Position numbers and translations under genes: made by a program. DNA of 64,000 nucleotides. It comes from Micavibrio sp. UBA7657 (GTDB lineage Bacteria > Pseudomonadota > Alphaproteobacteria > Micavibrionales > Micavibrionaceae). The stretch spans positions 377,627-441,626 of the forward strand of contig DLHX01000008.1 of assembly GCA_002483465.1 (NCBI GenBank), in the 5' to 3' direction. Below, piece after piece: positions 25,251-33,626 of this stretch; position 1 is the stretch's first letter; each line of letters starts with the position of its first letter. The notes under the pieces are model-generated. The model saw only the letters and a program-made list of their open reading frames with translations. It was not told where the DNA came from and did no database searches.

Positions 25251-26206
25251 GCGATTGCTTTCAACTTAGCCCGGAATTTTTCCAGCCGTTCGCGCACGGC
25301 CTCGACGCTGAGCGACGTCATCAGGCTCGGCGCCGTTGCCGGATCGTAATCCTCATAGGCAACCAGCGCGTCATAGCTCTCCGGCGTCGAAACATAATCC
25401 GCATGCGCGCCCCATGGCCTGTAAAGATGCGGATAGCTAGGGCCGAATAAACCAAGCGTCGGCACACCTCCCGCCGCCGCCGTATGCATCAGGCCGGAAT
25501 CATTCCCGATATAAAGTGCGCAGCGCGCCAGCGCCGCCGCCACCGTTCCGGCATCGGCCATGGCAATCATATTGATCTGTCTCTCAGCCGGCACAGAATT
25601 AAGAACCTCCATCGCAACGCTCTCCTCGCCCGGCGCGGCAAACACCGCCACCCGCGCGCCCGGTAAAATTCCGCTCGGCCCGGTGATATGCCGGACGATC
25701 TCGATGAATCTCTCCGCTGGCCACATCTTACCCTGCCAGTTCGCCGCTGGACCGACACCCAGCACCGCCCCGCCCGCCGGGATAAACCGCTCGGCCGCGT
25801 TGCGCTGCCCGTGCGTAAACCAGACTTCCGGCGAAGGCACGCTGCCGAGTTTCATAACCTGCGCCGCCTGCTCGACCTTGTGCCGTGATGAATCCTGCCC
25901 GCCCAGAATAAAACGCTGCCGCGCATGGATCAGCCGCGACACGGCGGAGTTGCGCATATCCACGACGATGTCCCATTTCGTACCGACGACCTGCCGCCAC
26001 AGATCGAACCAGTGAAGGCTGTATTTATGCTTTTCCAGCGAAATGACTTTATTGAGACCTGGATAACCCGCAAACAACGACGCCGCAATCGGTCCGGCCA
26101 CAATCGTCACGCTGGCGCTTGGGTGGTTTCGCGTTATATAACCAAGAAGGCCGGTCGAAAGAACGGCATCGCCCAGGCGGCTCGATGTAATAAACAGGAT
26201 CTTCAT
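25247..26206 (-). CDS. Glycosyltransferase family 9 (heptosyltransferase-like)
   Basis: 319 aa. MKILFITSSRLGDAVLSTGLL at the N-terminus and YIGNDSGLMHTAAAGGVPTLGLFGPS near the C-terminus are the GT9 ADP-heptose:LPS heptosyltransferase signatures. VGPAANWQGKMWPAERF marks the donor side. Probably adds a sugar to the lipopolysaccharide core on the cytoplasmic face. Divergent from ygfZ with only 9 bp between start codons. Confidence 0.9.
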   Translation of the reverse strand: MKILFITSSRLGDAVLSTGLLGYITRNHPSASVTIVAGPIAASLFAGYPGLNKVISLEKHKYSLHWFDLWRQVVGTKWDIVVDMRNSAVSRLIHARQRFILGGQDSSRHKVEQAAQVMKLGSVPSPEVWFTHGQRNAAERFIPAGGAVLGVGPAANWQGKMWPAERFIEIVRHITGPSGILPGARVAVFAAPGEESVAMEVLNSVPAERQINMIAMADAGTVAAALARCALYIGNDSGLMHTAAAGGVPTLGLFGPSYPHLYRPWGAHADYVSTPESYDALVAYEDYDPATAPSLMTSLSVEAVRERLEKFRAKLKAIA

Positions 26207-26215
26207 AAAGAAATC

Positions 26216-26962
26216 ATGGCAGAAAAAGCGTTTTATACAACCCTGAAAAACCGTGGATTAGTCACAGTTTCCGGCCCTGACGCCCGCAAATTCCTGCAGG
26301 ACATCGTCACCAACGATATCAATCTGCTGGACGCGCAGCCATCCGTCTATGCCTGCCTGCTGAGCCCGCAAGGAAAATTCCTGCATGATTTTTTCATCAC
26401 GGAAAAAGACGGCGCGCTTCTCCTTGAATGCGAGGGTGGCATACGGGCACAGGATTTATCTTCCCGCCTCTCTAAATACAAACTCCGCGCCAATGTAAAA
26501 ATCGAATGCGTAGAAAATATTTCCGTTTATTCAATACCGTCATCCTCCGGCTTGACCGGGGGATCCATCTATCCCGATCCACGGAATGCAGAATTGGGCT
26601 TCCGCGCCTTCGAAAAACCCGCTCTCCCCGAACAGCCTTTCGAAATCTGGGACGCCTTGCGCATTTCGCTTACAATCCCCGACGGCAGCCGCGATCTCGT
26701 CATTGATAAATCCGCGCTCGATGAAGGCCGCATCGACAAACTGAACGGCGTCTCCTACGACAAGGGTTGTTACGTCGGACAGGAACTCACCGCACGCATG
26801 CATCACCGCGGTTTGGGAAAAAAACATCTCTACATCGTCAGCGGCGAACTCCTCCGCGAACCCGGCGAGGAAATCCGCGTGAATGACGCTTTACTCGGCG
26901 AAATGCGCTCGCGCTGCGGCGATATCGGGCTTGCTTTATTAAAAGACGAAGTCGCTGGCTAA
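26216..26962 (+). CDS. ygfZ: Folate-binding protein YgfZ (Fe-S cluster maintenance)
   Basis: 248 aa tetrahydrofolate-binding protein of the GcvT fold that helps Fe-S enzymes. The YgfZ signature DKGCYVGQELTARMHHRG with its conserved Cys is present (residues ~182-199). N-terminal VSGPDARKFLQDIVTNDI is typical. Between VYSIP and YPDPRNAELGFRAF lies an extra SSSGLTGGSI segment encoded by a GTCATCCTCCGG-type hairpin, an in-frame repeat insertion just ahead of the conserved DPR. Confidence 0.93.
   Translation: MAEKAFYTTLKNRGLVTVSGPDARKFLQDIVTNDINLLDAQPSVYACLLSPQGKFLHDFFITEKDGALLLECEGGIRAQDLSSRLSKYKLRANVKIECVENISVYSIPSSSGLTGGSIYPDPRNAELGFRAFEKPALPEQPFEIWDALRISLTIPDGSRDLVIDKSALDEGRIDKLNGVSYDKGCYVGQELTARMHHRGLGKKHLYIVSGELLREPGEEIRVNDALLGEMRSRCGDIGLALLKDEVAG
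26539..26566. repeat. Short GTCATCC palindrome inside ygfZ
   Basis: GTCATCCTCCGG-CTTGA-CCGGGGGATCC: one hairpin arm of the GTCATCC family, in frame within ygfZ and adding about 10 residues. Confidence 0.75.
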
Positions 26963-26965
26963 AAA

Positions 26966-29674
26966 TCAGGCCGCTTTACTTTTTTTTAAAGCCAGGGGGT
27001 TATTGGTTTTCATGCCCTCGCGGATGCTGGCCTGCGCGGCAGCAAGGCGCGCAATCGGCACACGGTATGGCGAGCACGAAACATAATCCAGTCCGACCTT
27101 CTCGCAGAAAGCAATCGATGCCGGGTCGCCGCCATGTTCGCCGCAGATCCCGAGCTTCAGTTGCGTGTTCACCGAACGCCCGCGCTCGGTCGCAATCTCG
27201 ATGAGTTGCCCGACACCCGCCGTATCCAGCGAAGCGAACGGGTCACGCTCGAAGATGCCTTTGCCGACATAGGCAGGAAGGAAATTCGCCGCGTCATCAC
27301 GTGAAACACCAAGCGTCGTCTGTGTCAGGTCGTTCGTGCCGAAGCTGAAGAAATCCGCCTCTTCCGCGATTTCATTAGCCGTCAGCGCTGCACGCGGCAG
27401 CTCGATCATTGTGCCCGTCAGGAACTCGATCTTCGTTTTCTTTTCCTCAAACACTGCGGCGGCTGTGTTTTCCACGACTTCACGCATCAGGGCCAGCTCT
27501 TTGCGCGTCGCCACCAACGGGATCATGATTTCGACCTGAGCCGTCTTGCCGGTTTTCTTCCCGGCTTCCAGCGCGCCTTCGATAATCGCCCGCGCCTGCA
27601 TCTCGTAAATTTCCGGGTACGTAATGCCAAGACGGCAACCACGGTGACCAAGCATCGGGTTCATCTCGTGCAGATCATTCAGACGCCTGCGCACCGCATC
27701 GCTTTCAATCCCAGCAGCCTTCGCGAACGAAACGATATCTTCCGGCTCGTGCGGCAGGAATTCGTGCAGCGGCGGATCAAGCAGGCGTACGGTAACAGGC
27801 AAACCTTGCATGATCTCGAACAACTGAGCGAAATCCGAACGCTGCTCGGGCAGCAATTTCGACAATGCCTTGCGGCGTTTGTCTTCGTTATCCGCAAAAA
27901 TCATCTCGCGCACGCTCTGAATGCGGCTTGGCTCAAAGAACATATGCTCGGTGCGGCAAAGCCCAACGCCTTCCGCGCCGAAATCACGCGCCGTACGCGC
28001 ATCCAGCGGCGTTTCCGCGTTCGCGCGCACTTTCATGCGGCGACGTTCATCAGCCCATTGCATGATGGTTCCAAAATCGCCGGACATTTTCGGCTTGATC
28101 GTCGCCACTTCACCGAGCATCACCTCGCCCGTCGAGCCGTCAATCGTAATGATATCGCCTTCGTTGATTTTCTGGTCGCGGAAGCGAATGACTTTCGCTT
28201 TCTGGTCGATGTGCAGTTCACCCGCACCGGCAACGCACGCCTTGCCCATGCCGCGCGCGACAACTGCCGCGTGGCTGGTCATACCGCCGCGCGAAGTTAA
28301 AATCCCCTGCGCCGCGTGCATGCCGTGAATATCTTCCGGCGATGTTTCCTGACGGCACAAAATAACCGCCTCGCCCGCATGCGCTTTCACTTCCGCATCA
28401 TCCGAATTGAAGACGATCTTGCCGCTCGCCGCGCCGGGTGAAGCCGGCAGGCCTTTCGTGATAATATTTTTCTCCGCCTTCGGATCCAGTGTCGGGTGCA
28501 GGAGTTGATCCAGCGATTGCGGATCAACGCGCAGCAGCGCCTCTTCCTGCGTAATCAGTTTTTCATTCACCATATCGACAGCAATCTTGAGCGCCGCCGC
28601 TGCCGTGCGCTTGCCATTCCGGGTCTGGAGCATATACAGCTCACCCTTCTGCACTGTGAATTCAATGTCCTGAATATCCCGGAAATGTTTTTCTAACTTC
28701 AGACGCAAATCGCCGAGCTTCTTGAACACACCCGGCATCGACTCTTCCATCGACGGAAGATCGCTGCCCTCTTTCTCGCGCCCCTGCTTCGTTAGCGATT
28801 GCGGCGTGCGTATACCCGCCACCACATCCTCGCCCTGCGCGTTGATCAAATATTCGCCGTAGAAATAATTTTCACCGGTCGACGGGTCGCGCGTGAACGC
28901 AACGCCAGTCGCACAATCATCGCCCATATTGCCGAACACCATCGCCTGCACGTTCACAGCCGTGCCCCAGCTTTCGGGAATTTCATTGAGCTTGCGGTAC
29001 GTCACCGCGCGCGGCGTCATCCATGAATTGAACACAGCGCCGATCGCGCCCCATAGCTGCTCATGCACATCATCTGGAAATGGACGTCCAAGCTCGCGGT
29101 TCACAATCTCTTTAAATTCGCCGACGATCTCTTTCCAGCCTTCGGCCTTGATATCGGTATCGTTCTTGATCTTGTTAAAGCGTTTGTAATTATCAATCAC
29201 ATCTTCGAATTCATGATGATCAACCTCGAGAACAACATCCGAATACATCTGGATGAAGCGGCGGTAGGAATCCCACGCGAAACGCGCATCGCCCGAATTC
29301 TGGACAAGCCCCTCAACGGTCTTGTCATTCAAACCAAGATTCAAAACAGTATCCATCATCCCCGGCATCGACGCGCGCGCACCCGAACGCACCGAAACCA
29401 GCAGCGGGTTCTTCACATCGCCAAACTTCATGTTCATGGATTTCTCTACGAGGCCAAGAGCCGCCTCGACTTCTTTCTTCAGCGCGTCGGGGTATTTCCT
29501 GCCATTGGCGTAATAATGAACGCAGACATCCGTGACGATGGTGAAACCGGGGGGTACAGGCAGCCCAAGGTTGGACATTTCCGCCAGATTCGCGCCCTTA
29601 CCGCCGAGCAATTCCTTCATAGTGGCATTGCCGTCAGTCTTGCTGGCGCCGAAACTATAGACCCACTTGGTCAT
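26966..29674 (-). CDS. ppdK: Pyruvate, phosphate dikinase
   Basis: 902 aa. Interconverts pyruvate, ATP and Pi with PEP, AMP and PPi. The N-terminal ATP-grasp region begins GASKTDGNATMKELLGGKGANL. The central phosphohistidine domain has GGMTSHAAVVARGMGKACVAG with the catalytic His. The C-terminal PEP/pyruvate barrel ends KLGICGEHGGDPASI with the catalytic Cys. Full length for a bacterial PPDK. No regulatory-kinase gene nearby. The stop lies 4 bp from the convergent ygfZ stop. Confidence 0.98.
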   Translation of the reverse strand: MTKWVYSFGASKTDGNATMKELLGGKGANLAEMSNLGLPVPPGFTIVTDVCVHYYANGRKYPDALKKEVEAALGLVEKSMNMKFGDVKNPLLVSVRSGARASMPGMMDTVLNLGLNDKTVEGLVQNSGDARFAWDSYRRFIQMYSDVVLEVDHHEFEDVIDNYKRFNKIKNDTDIKAEGWKEIVGEFKEIVNRELGRPFPDDVHEQLWGAIGAVFNSWMTPRAVTYRKLNEIPESWGTAVNVQAMVFGNMGDDCATGVAFTRDPSTGENYFYGEYLINAQGEDVVAGIRTPQSLTKQGREKEGSDLPSMEESMPGVFKKLGDLRLKLEKHFRDIQDIEFTVQKGELYMLQTRNGKRTAAAALKIAVDMVNEKLITQEEALLRVDPQSLDQLLHPTLDPKAEKNIITKGLPASPGAASGKIVFNSDDAEVKAHAGEAVILCRQETSPEDIHGMHAAQGILTSRGGMTSHAAVVARGMGKACVAGAGELHIDQKAKVIRFRDQKINEGDIITIDGSTGEVMLGEVATIKPKMSGDFGTIMQWADERRRMKVRANAETPLDARTARDFGAEGVGLCRTEHMFFEPSRIQSVREMIFADNEDKRRKALSKLLPEQRSDFAQLFEIMQGLPVTVRLLDPPLHEFLPHEPEDIVSFAKAAGIESDAVRRRLNDLHEMNPMLGHRGCRLGITYPEIYEMQARAIIEGALEAGKKTGKTAQVEIMIPLVATRKELALMREVVENTAAAVFEEKKTKIEFLTGTMIELPRAALTANEIAEEADFFSFGTNDLTQTTLGVSRDDAANFLPAYVGKGIFERDPFASLDTAGVGQLIEIATERGRSVNTQLKLGICGEHGGDPASIAFCEKVGLDYVSCSPYRVPIARLAAAQASIREGMKTNNPLALKKSKAA

Positions 29675-29774
29675 ACGTAACTCCCTGAACTCTATATCTA
29701 AAAGGGTGTAGTCTTTTTAAACGCCCCGGACGAAAAAGTTAAGCAAAAAACGCCGGTTTTGGGCCGTTTTGAGC

Positions 29775-30317
29775 TTAATTTTGCAGGTTTTTCACCAGCA
29801 TCAGGCATAACTGGTCGTCCACGGCCTTGAATTCGCCTTCCACAACGACTTTTCGGTCATAGGTGGCCCCGAATCCGTCGGGAATATAGCCGAGCTTTAT
29901 ATACAGCCTCTGCGCCGCCCCGAACCCCGGGTGCAGCCCGAAACTGATGCCCATACTCTTACACCCTTTGCGTGCAGCAAGTTCCTCGCAGTACACAATC
30001 ATTTTTGTCGCGATACCCTGTTTCCGGAATTCTGAGAGAACATTCAAGTCCTGAATCTCGGGAATTTCATGCGCCCGGAAAAACCCGTATTTCGGGTCCC
30101 AGTTGAGGATGCAATAACCCACATCCCCTTCCTCAACCTCGGCAATGAGAATCAGCCGCTCGCCCGCATGCTGGTATTCCATCTGCTGCTCGAAATAATC
30201 GACCTCTTTCGACTGGCGAAGCTCCGTCGACATTTCACGCAGCGATTCCAGATCCTTATGTCGCGCCTCGCGGATCCTGACATCCAGCTCGCTCTTTTGT
30301 ATTTGTATCTCAGCCAT
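29775..30317 (-). CDS. GNAT-family N-acetyltransferase
   Basis: 180 aa. GNAT core: VRIREARHKDLESLREM at the start, DVGYCILNW strand, LNVLSEFRKQGIATKMIVYCEELAARKG with the acetyl-CoA R-x-x-G-x-A loop, and AAQRLYIKLGYIPDGFG. Substrate unknown; small-molecule amine acetylation is the general role. The divergent neighbour begins 20 bp away. Confidence 0.88.
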   Translation of the reverse strand: MAEIQIQKSELDVRIREARHKDLESLREMSTELRQSKEVDYFEQQMEYQHAGERLILIAEVEEGDVGYCILNWDPKYGFFRAHEIPEIQDLNVLSEFRKQGIATKMIVYCEELAARKGCKSMGISFGLHPGFGAAQRLYIKLGYIPDGFGATYDRKVVVEGEFKAVDDQLCLMLVKNLQN

Positions 30318-30337
30318 AAACTTCCTAATAATAGAGA

Positions 30338-30868
30338 ATGCGTTCGTTCATCCACCTCAAACTTATAACACTTATAGCACTTCTCGCCGGTTTTGCCTCC
30401 CCCGCTCTCGCGGAAGGAACGTCCGCCATGCATTACACGCACATTCAGGAAACCGCGCCCGACAGCGGCACCACCCATATCCGCATGAAGACGGTCGGTC
30501 AGGACGAAGAACCCGCGAAAGAAGAAGAACCGGCGCAGATACGCATCTGGAATAAATACAAGGCCCTCGCCTCCGGCAAACCCGAAATGACCGGGGAAGA
30601 AGAAGCCGCAGCCGAGGAAGCCGACAAAAAAGAAGCCGAGGAAAAAGCAGCTAGCGCTGAAAAAGCCAAACAGGAAGAAGCCGAAAAAACCGCGAAGACC
30701 GAGCAGCAACCCGCCCCGCCCACCGGCATCGCCCTGATCATCGACGAATACCGCAAGAACAAGGCACAACGCAGCCAGATGCGCTCGCTTACCATCACCA
30801 GGCCCGACGATTTCCAGCCCGCCGCCGGTGAAAGCGAAGAAAAGCCTCAGCAAAAGCCCGAAGGCTGA
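30338..30868 (+). CDS. Secreted acidic/coiled-coil hypothetical protein
   Basis: 176 aa. Signal peptide (LITLIALLAGFASPALAE). The mature protein is dominated by a Glu/Ala/Lys-rich segment (EEEAAAEEADKKEAEEKAAS..., residues ~85-130), probably a long charged helix, then a Pro-rich turn and a basic SLTITRPDDFQP. Compositional rather than conserved; no family. Precedes the polyprenyl synthase gene by 38 bp. Confidence 0.7.
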   Translation: MRSFIHLKLITLIALLAGFASPALAEGTSAMHYTHIQETAPDSGTTHIRMKTVGQDEEPAKEEEPAQIRIWNKYKALASGKPEMTGEEEAAAEEADKKEAEEKAASAEKAKQEEAEKTAKTEQQPAPPTGIALIIDEYRKNKAQRSQMRSLTITRPDDFQPAAGESEEKPQQKPEG

Positions 30869-30906
30869 GAATTGTCATTCCGATTCAATTCCTATAAAAC
30901 CGTTTC

Positions 30907-31920
30907 ATGACAGCACAGGCCGGAAAAAAACAATCCGCACCCGCAGGCCCTCTCGACAGGCTCTCGGATCTATTGGCAGGTGACATGAAATCCGTGAACG
31001 CGGAAATCATCCGCCGCATGGATTCTCCCGTCGCATTAATTCCGAAACTCGCGAGTTACCTGATCGCCGCCGGCGGCAAACGCATCCGCCCGCTCATGAC
31101 ACTCGCCTCCACCTCCATTTTCAGTGGCGACATCAAACGTGCCCACAGCCTCGCCGCCGCCGTCGAATTCATTCACACGGCAACATTACTTCATGACGAT
31201 GTCGTAGATGAAAGCACCGCCCGACGTGGACAGGATTCCGCCAATCTCGTCTTCGGGAACCAGGCCAGCGTACTCGTCGGCGATTTTCTTTTCTCCCGCG
31301 CATTCCAGCTTATGGTCGATGACGGCTCGCTCGATGTCCTGCGCATTCTCTCCGACGCCTCCGCCATCATCGCGCAGGGCGAAGTCATGCAGCTCGCCAC
31401 CGCCAACAATCTTTCGACCGGCATGGGCGAATATCTCGAGGTCATCCGCGCCAAAACCGCCGCCCTGTTCGCTGCCGCCTGCGAAGTCGGGCCCGTGATT
31501 GCCGGAGCAGACGCCGCTGCGACGCGCGCCATGGCAGAATACGGTCTCAATCTCGGCATTGCGTTCCAGATCGCCGACGACGCGCTCGATTATGCCGCCA
31601 CGCAAGACAAAATCGGCAAGACACCGGGCGATGATTTCCGCGAAGGCAAAATGACCGCACCGATTATTCTCGCGCTCATGAAAGCCTCGCCGGAGGAAAT
31701 GAAATTCTGGTCGCGCACGCTCGGTGAAAAACAACAGACCGAACAGGATTTCAACGAAGCCTGCCGCCTGATCAAACAACACGATTCAATCGCGCAATCC
31801 CTTGAACTCGCCAACGACTACGGCAACAAGGCGCGGCTTGCCCTCGCCGAAGCGCCCGACCATCCCATGCGGGCATTACTCGATGAATTGATTTTTTACA
31901 CGATCAGCCGCGAGAGCTAA
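30907..31920 (+). CDS. ispB: Polyprenyl diphosphate synthase (octaprenyl/decaprenyl type)
   Basis: 337 aa trans-prenyltransferase that builds the ubiquinone side chain from IPP and FPP. First Asp-rich motif LLHDDVVDEST and second motif QIADDALDYAA are intact; GGKRIRPLMTLAS is the IPP-binding stretch. Long-chain class judged from the small residues before the first Asp-rich motif; exact chain length cannot be read. It links to dxs in this window through isoprenoid supply. Confidence 0.93.
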   Translation: MTAQAGKKQSAPAGPLDRLSDLLAGDMKSVNAEIIRRMDSPVALIPKLASYLIAAGGKRIRPLMTLASTSIFSGDIKRAHSLAAAVEFIHTATLLHDDVVDESTARRGQDSANLVFGNQASVLVGDFLFSRAFQLMVDDGSLDVLRILSDASAIIAQGEVMQLATANNLSTGMGEYLEVIRAKTAALFAAACEVGPVIAGADAAATRAMAEYGLNLGIAFQIADDALDYAATQDKIGKTPGDDFREGKMTAPIILALMKASPEEMKFWSRTLGEKQQTEQDFNEACRLIKQHDSIAQSLELANDYGNKARLALAEAPDHPMRALLDELIFYTISRES

Positions 31921-32327
31921 CCGCTCTCATTCACCGCGTGGCGTTCCAGCCATAATTTTTCGATCTGCGAACGCAGCTCTTTCGGCTCCAGCGGCTTGTA
32001 AATAACGCCAATCACCCCAAGCGCCTTGTAAGTATCGATCATCTTCACTTTCTGCCGCTCGGTCACGAAGATCACCGGCGGGTTGGTATAGGCGGGGCTC
32101 TTGCGCAACGCCTCGATCGTGTCCGGCCCGTTCATGTCTGGCATCCGCAGATCAAGAAGAATAAGCTCGGGCTGCAACTCGCGGAGCCGCGCAATCAACT
32201 CTCGCCCCGTCGCACAGGTCACAAGGAAATGTGGGTCATCCTCATCACCGCCCAGCGCCTCTTTGACGATCTTCCGCGCCTGCGGCTCGTCATCGACATA
32301 AACCATACGTTTAGGAAAATCACTCAT
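31917..32327 (-). CDS. Single-domain response regulator
   Basis: 136 aa stand-alone receiver. Acidic pair D12/D13 (VYVDDEPQA), phosphoacceptor D59 (LILLDLRMPDMNG), Thr in IFVTERQ and Lys in VIYKPLEPKEL. No output domain, so it signals by protein contact. Convergent overlap of 4 bp with the polyprenyl synthase gene. Confidence 0.93.
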   Translation of the reverse strand: MSDFPKRMVYVDDEPQARKIVKEALGGDEDDPHFLVTCATGRELIARLRELQPELILLDLRMPDMNGPDTIEALRKSPAYTNPPVIFVTERQKVKMIDTYKALGVIGVIYKPLEPKELRSQIEKLWLERHAVNESG

Positions 32328-32377
32328 GCACGGGTGAGTTTAGCATTTTTCAGCCCGATTTCGAAGACCCAGCTTGC

Positions 32378-32406
32378 TTGACACATACCCCATGGGGGTA
32401 TATAAT
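32378..32406 (+). promoter_or_regulatory. Consensus promoter with CsoR-type operator in spacer
   Basis: TTGACA (32378-32383), exactly 17 bp, TATAAT (32401-32406): full consensus. The spacer holds ATACCCC-ATG-GGGGTAT (32385-32401), an inverted G-tract repeat of the kind bound by CsoR-family repressors. CsoR is encoded in the same operon. The ATG at 32413 begins 7 bases after the -10 box, so the mRNA should be leaderless. Confidence 0.85.
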
Positions 32407-32412
32407 CTAAGA

Positions 32413-33033
32413 ATGCGATTCCTGTTATTTTGCGCCATTTTTTTACTGCCCCTCACCGCCCACGCCCGGCCTGTGTCATGGCCCGGCGGCTGGATGGTGA
32501 TGCTGATGAACGACACCGCCAGCAACGGCGCGCAAATCAATTACACCCTCACCCCGAAATACGCGCTCGGCATTCAGCATGAATATTTCCGTGAAGAGAA
32601 ATTCAACATGGACGCCGCCACGCTCGATATTCTGCTCAAGCGCTGGAACAACACAGGTTCACAAGCCAACCTTTATTTCAAATCCGGCGCTGGAATCGCC
32701 TACGGAAGCGACGACACCGACCCCGCCGCATTCGCAGGGCTGGAAATCGACTGGGAAGACCGCCGCTTTTTCACCCTCTACGAAAACCGGTTTTTCTACG
32801 CAGGTGATCAGGACAAATTCATCAAGCACAAAGCCCGCCTCGGCGTCGCACCGTATGAGGGCGATTACGGCGACCTGCACACCTGGATCATGCTGCAGGC
32901 CGATTACGACGCGGGCGCTGACGATACATTTTCCCTCACCCCGCTCGTCCGCTTGTTCAAGGGCACAACATTGATCGAAGCCGGATACAATCTCGATGGG
33001 GGCGTTCTGTTCAACCTGACCAAACAATTCTAG
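32413..33033 (+). CDS. Putative outer-membrane/periplasmic protein of copper operon
   Basis: 206 aa. Signal peptide FLLFCAIFLLPLTAHA, then alternating aromatic/polar strands (ALGIQHEYF, RRFFTLYENRFFYA, LIEAGYNLDGGVLFNLTKQF) with a terminal Phe, the pattern of a small beta-barrel. Probably outer membrane. First gene of the CsoR-controlled operon; start set at the ATG placed by the promoter (leaderless). A role in metal export across the outer membrane is inferred from context only. Confidence 0.7.
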   Translation: MRFLLFCAIFLLPLTAHARPVSWPGGWMVMLMNDTASNGAQINYTLTPKYALGIQHEYFREEKFNMDAATLDILLKRWNNTGSQANLYFKSGAGIAYGSDDTDPAAFAGLEIDWEDRRFFTLYENRFFYAGDQDKFIKHKARLGVAPYEGDYGDLHTWIMLQADYDAGADDTFSLTPLVRLFKGTTLIEAGYNLDGGVLFNLTKQF

Positions 33034-33042
33034 GAGACACAC

Positions 33043-33351
33043 ATGAAAAAATTTTTTCTCACCCTCGCCGCACTTCTGACCTTCGCATCCCCCGCCTTTG
33101 CCGACCACAACGGCAAAACACACGGCGCGCTCGACACCATAACCGTCGGCGTCGACGGCATGGTCTGTGATTTCTGCGCCCGCTCTCTCGAAAAAAGCTT
33201 TTACCAGCTTGAAAATGTCGAGGGCGTCATCATCGACCTCGATAAAAAAACCATGGCGCTTGAAATCGACCAGGGCACGCAGCTTACGGACGAAAAAATA
33301 AAAGAGCTCGTCTATTACTCCGGCTATAAGGTCCGCGATATAAAACGATGA
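33043..33351 (+). CDS. Periplasmic heavy-metal-associated (HMA) domain protein
   Basis: 102 aa. Signal peptide (FFLTLAALLTFASPAFA) followed by one HMA fold with the metal motif GMVCDFC (CxxC) and the beta-alpha-beta pattern ending YYSGYKVRDIKR. Likely a periplasmic Cu(I) carrier for the permease. AGGAG ribosome site; stop overlaps the csoR start (ATGA). Confidence 0.9.
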   Translation: MKKFFLTLAALLTFASPAFADHNGKTHGALDTITVGVDGMVCDFCARSLEKSFYQLENVEGVIIDLDKKTMALEIDQGTQLTDEKIKELVYYSGYKVRDIKR

Positions 33352-33626
33352 GCAAACATCCCAGCCACGAAAACGAACTCAAAAAACTCAACCGCATCGT
33401 CGGTCAGGTCGAAGGCATATCCCGCATGATCGGCGAAGGCCGCTATTGCCCCGACATCATCGCCCAGCTCCGCGCCGCGCGCGCCGCCCTGCGCTCGGTC
33501 GAGGCCAATATCCTCGAAACCCACTTGCAACACTGCGTCACGGACGCCATGATGGCCGGCAATCGCAAGAAAGCATCCGAAAAAATCATGGAGCTCGGCG
33601 ATCTGCTGAAAAGGTTCGATCAATGA
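33348..33626 (+). CDS. csoR: CsoR-family metal-sensing repressor
   Basis: 92 aa all-helical DUF156 repressor. Cu(I) ligand set Cys34 (RYCPD), His59 and Cys63 (ETHLQHC) is the C-H-C pattern of true CsoR rather than the RcnR or FrmR set. NRIVGQVEGISRMI is the family signature. Probably represses its own operon through the G-tract dyad upstream of 32413, releasing on copper. Overlaps both neighbours by ATGA. Confidence 0.93.
   Translation: MSKHPSHENELKKLNRIVGQVEGISRMIGEGRYCPDIIAQLRAARAALRSVEANILETHLQHCVTDAMMAGNRKKASEKIMELGDLLKRFDQ

Noticed and set aside
30873..30900. Another GTCAT repeat (GTCATTCCGATTC)
   Set aside because: No matching inverted arm follows; too short to assign to the repeat families.
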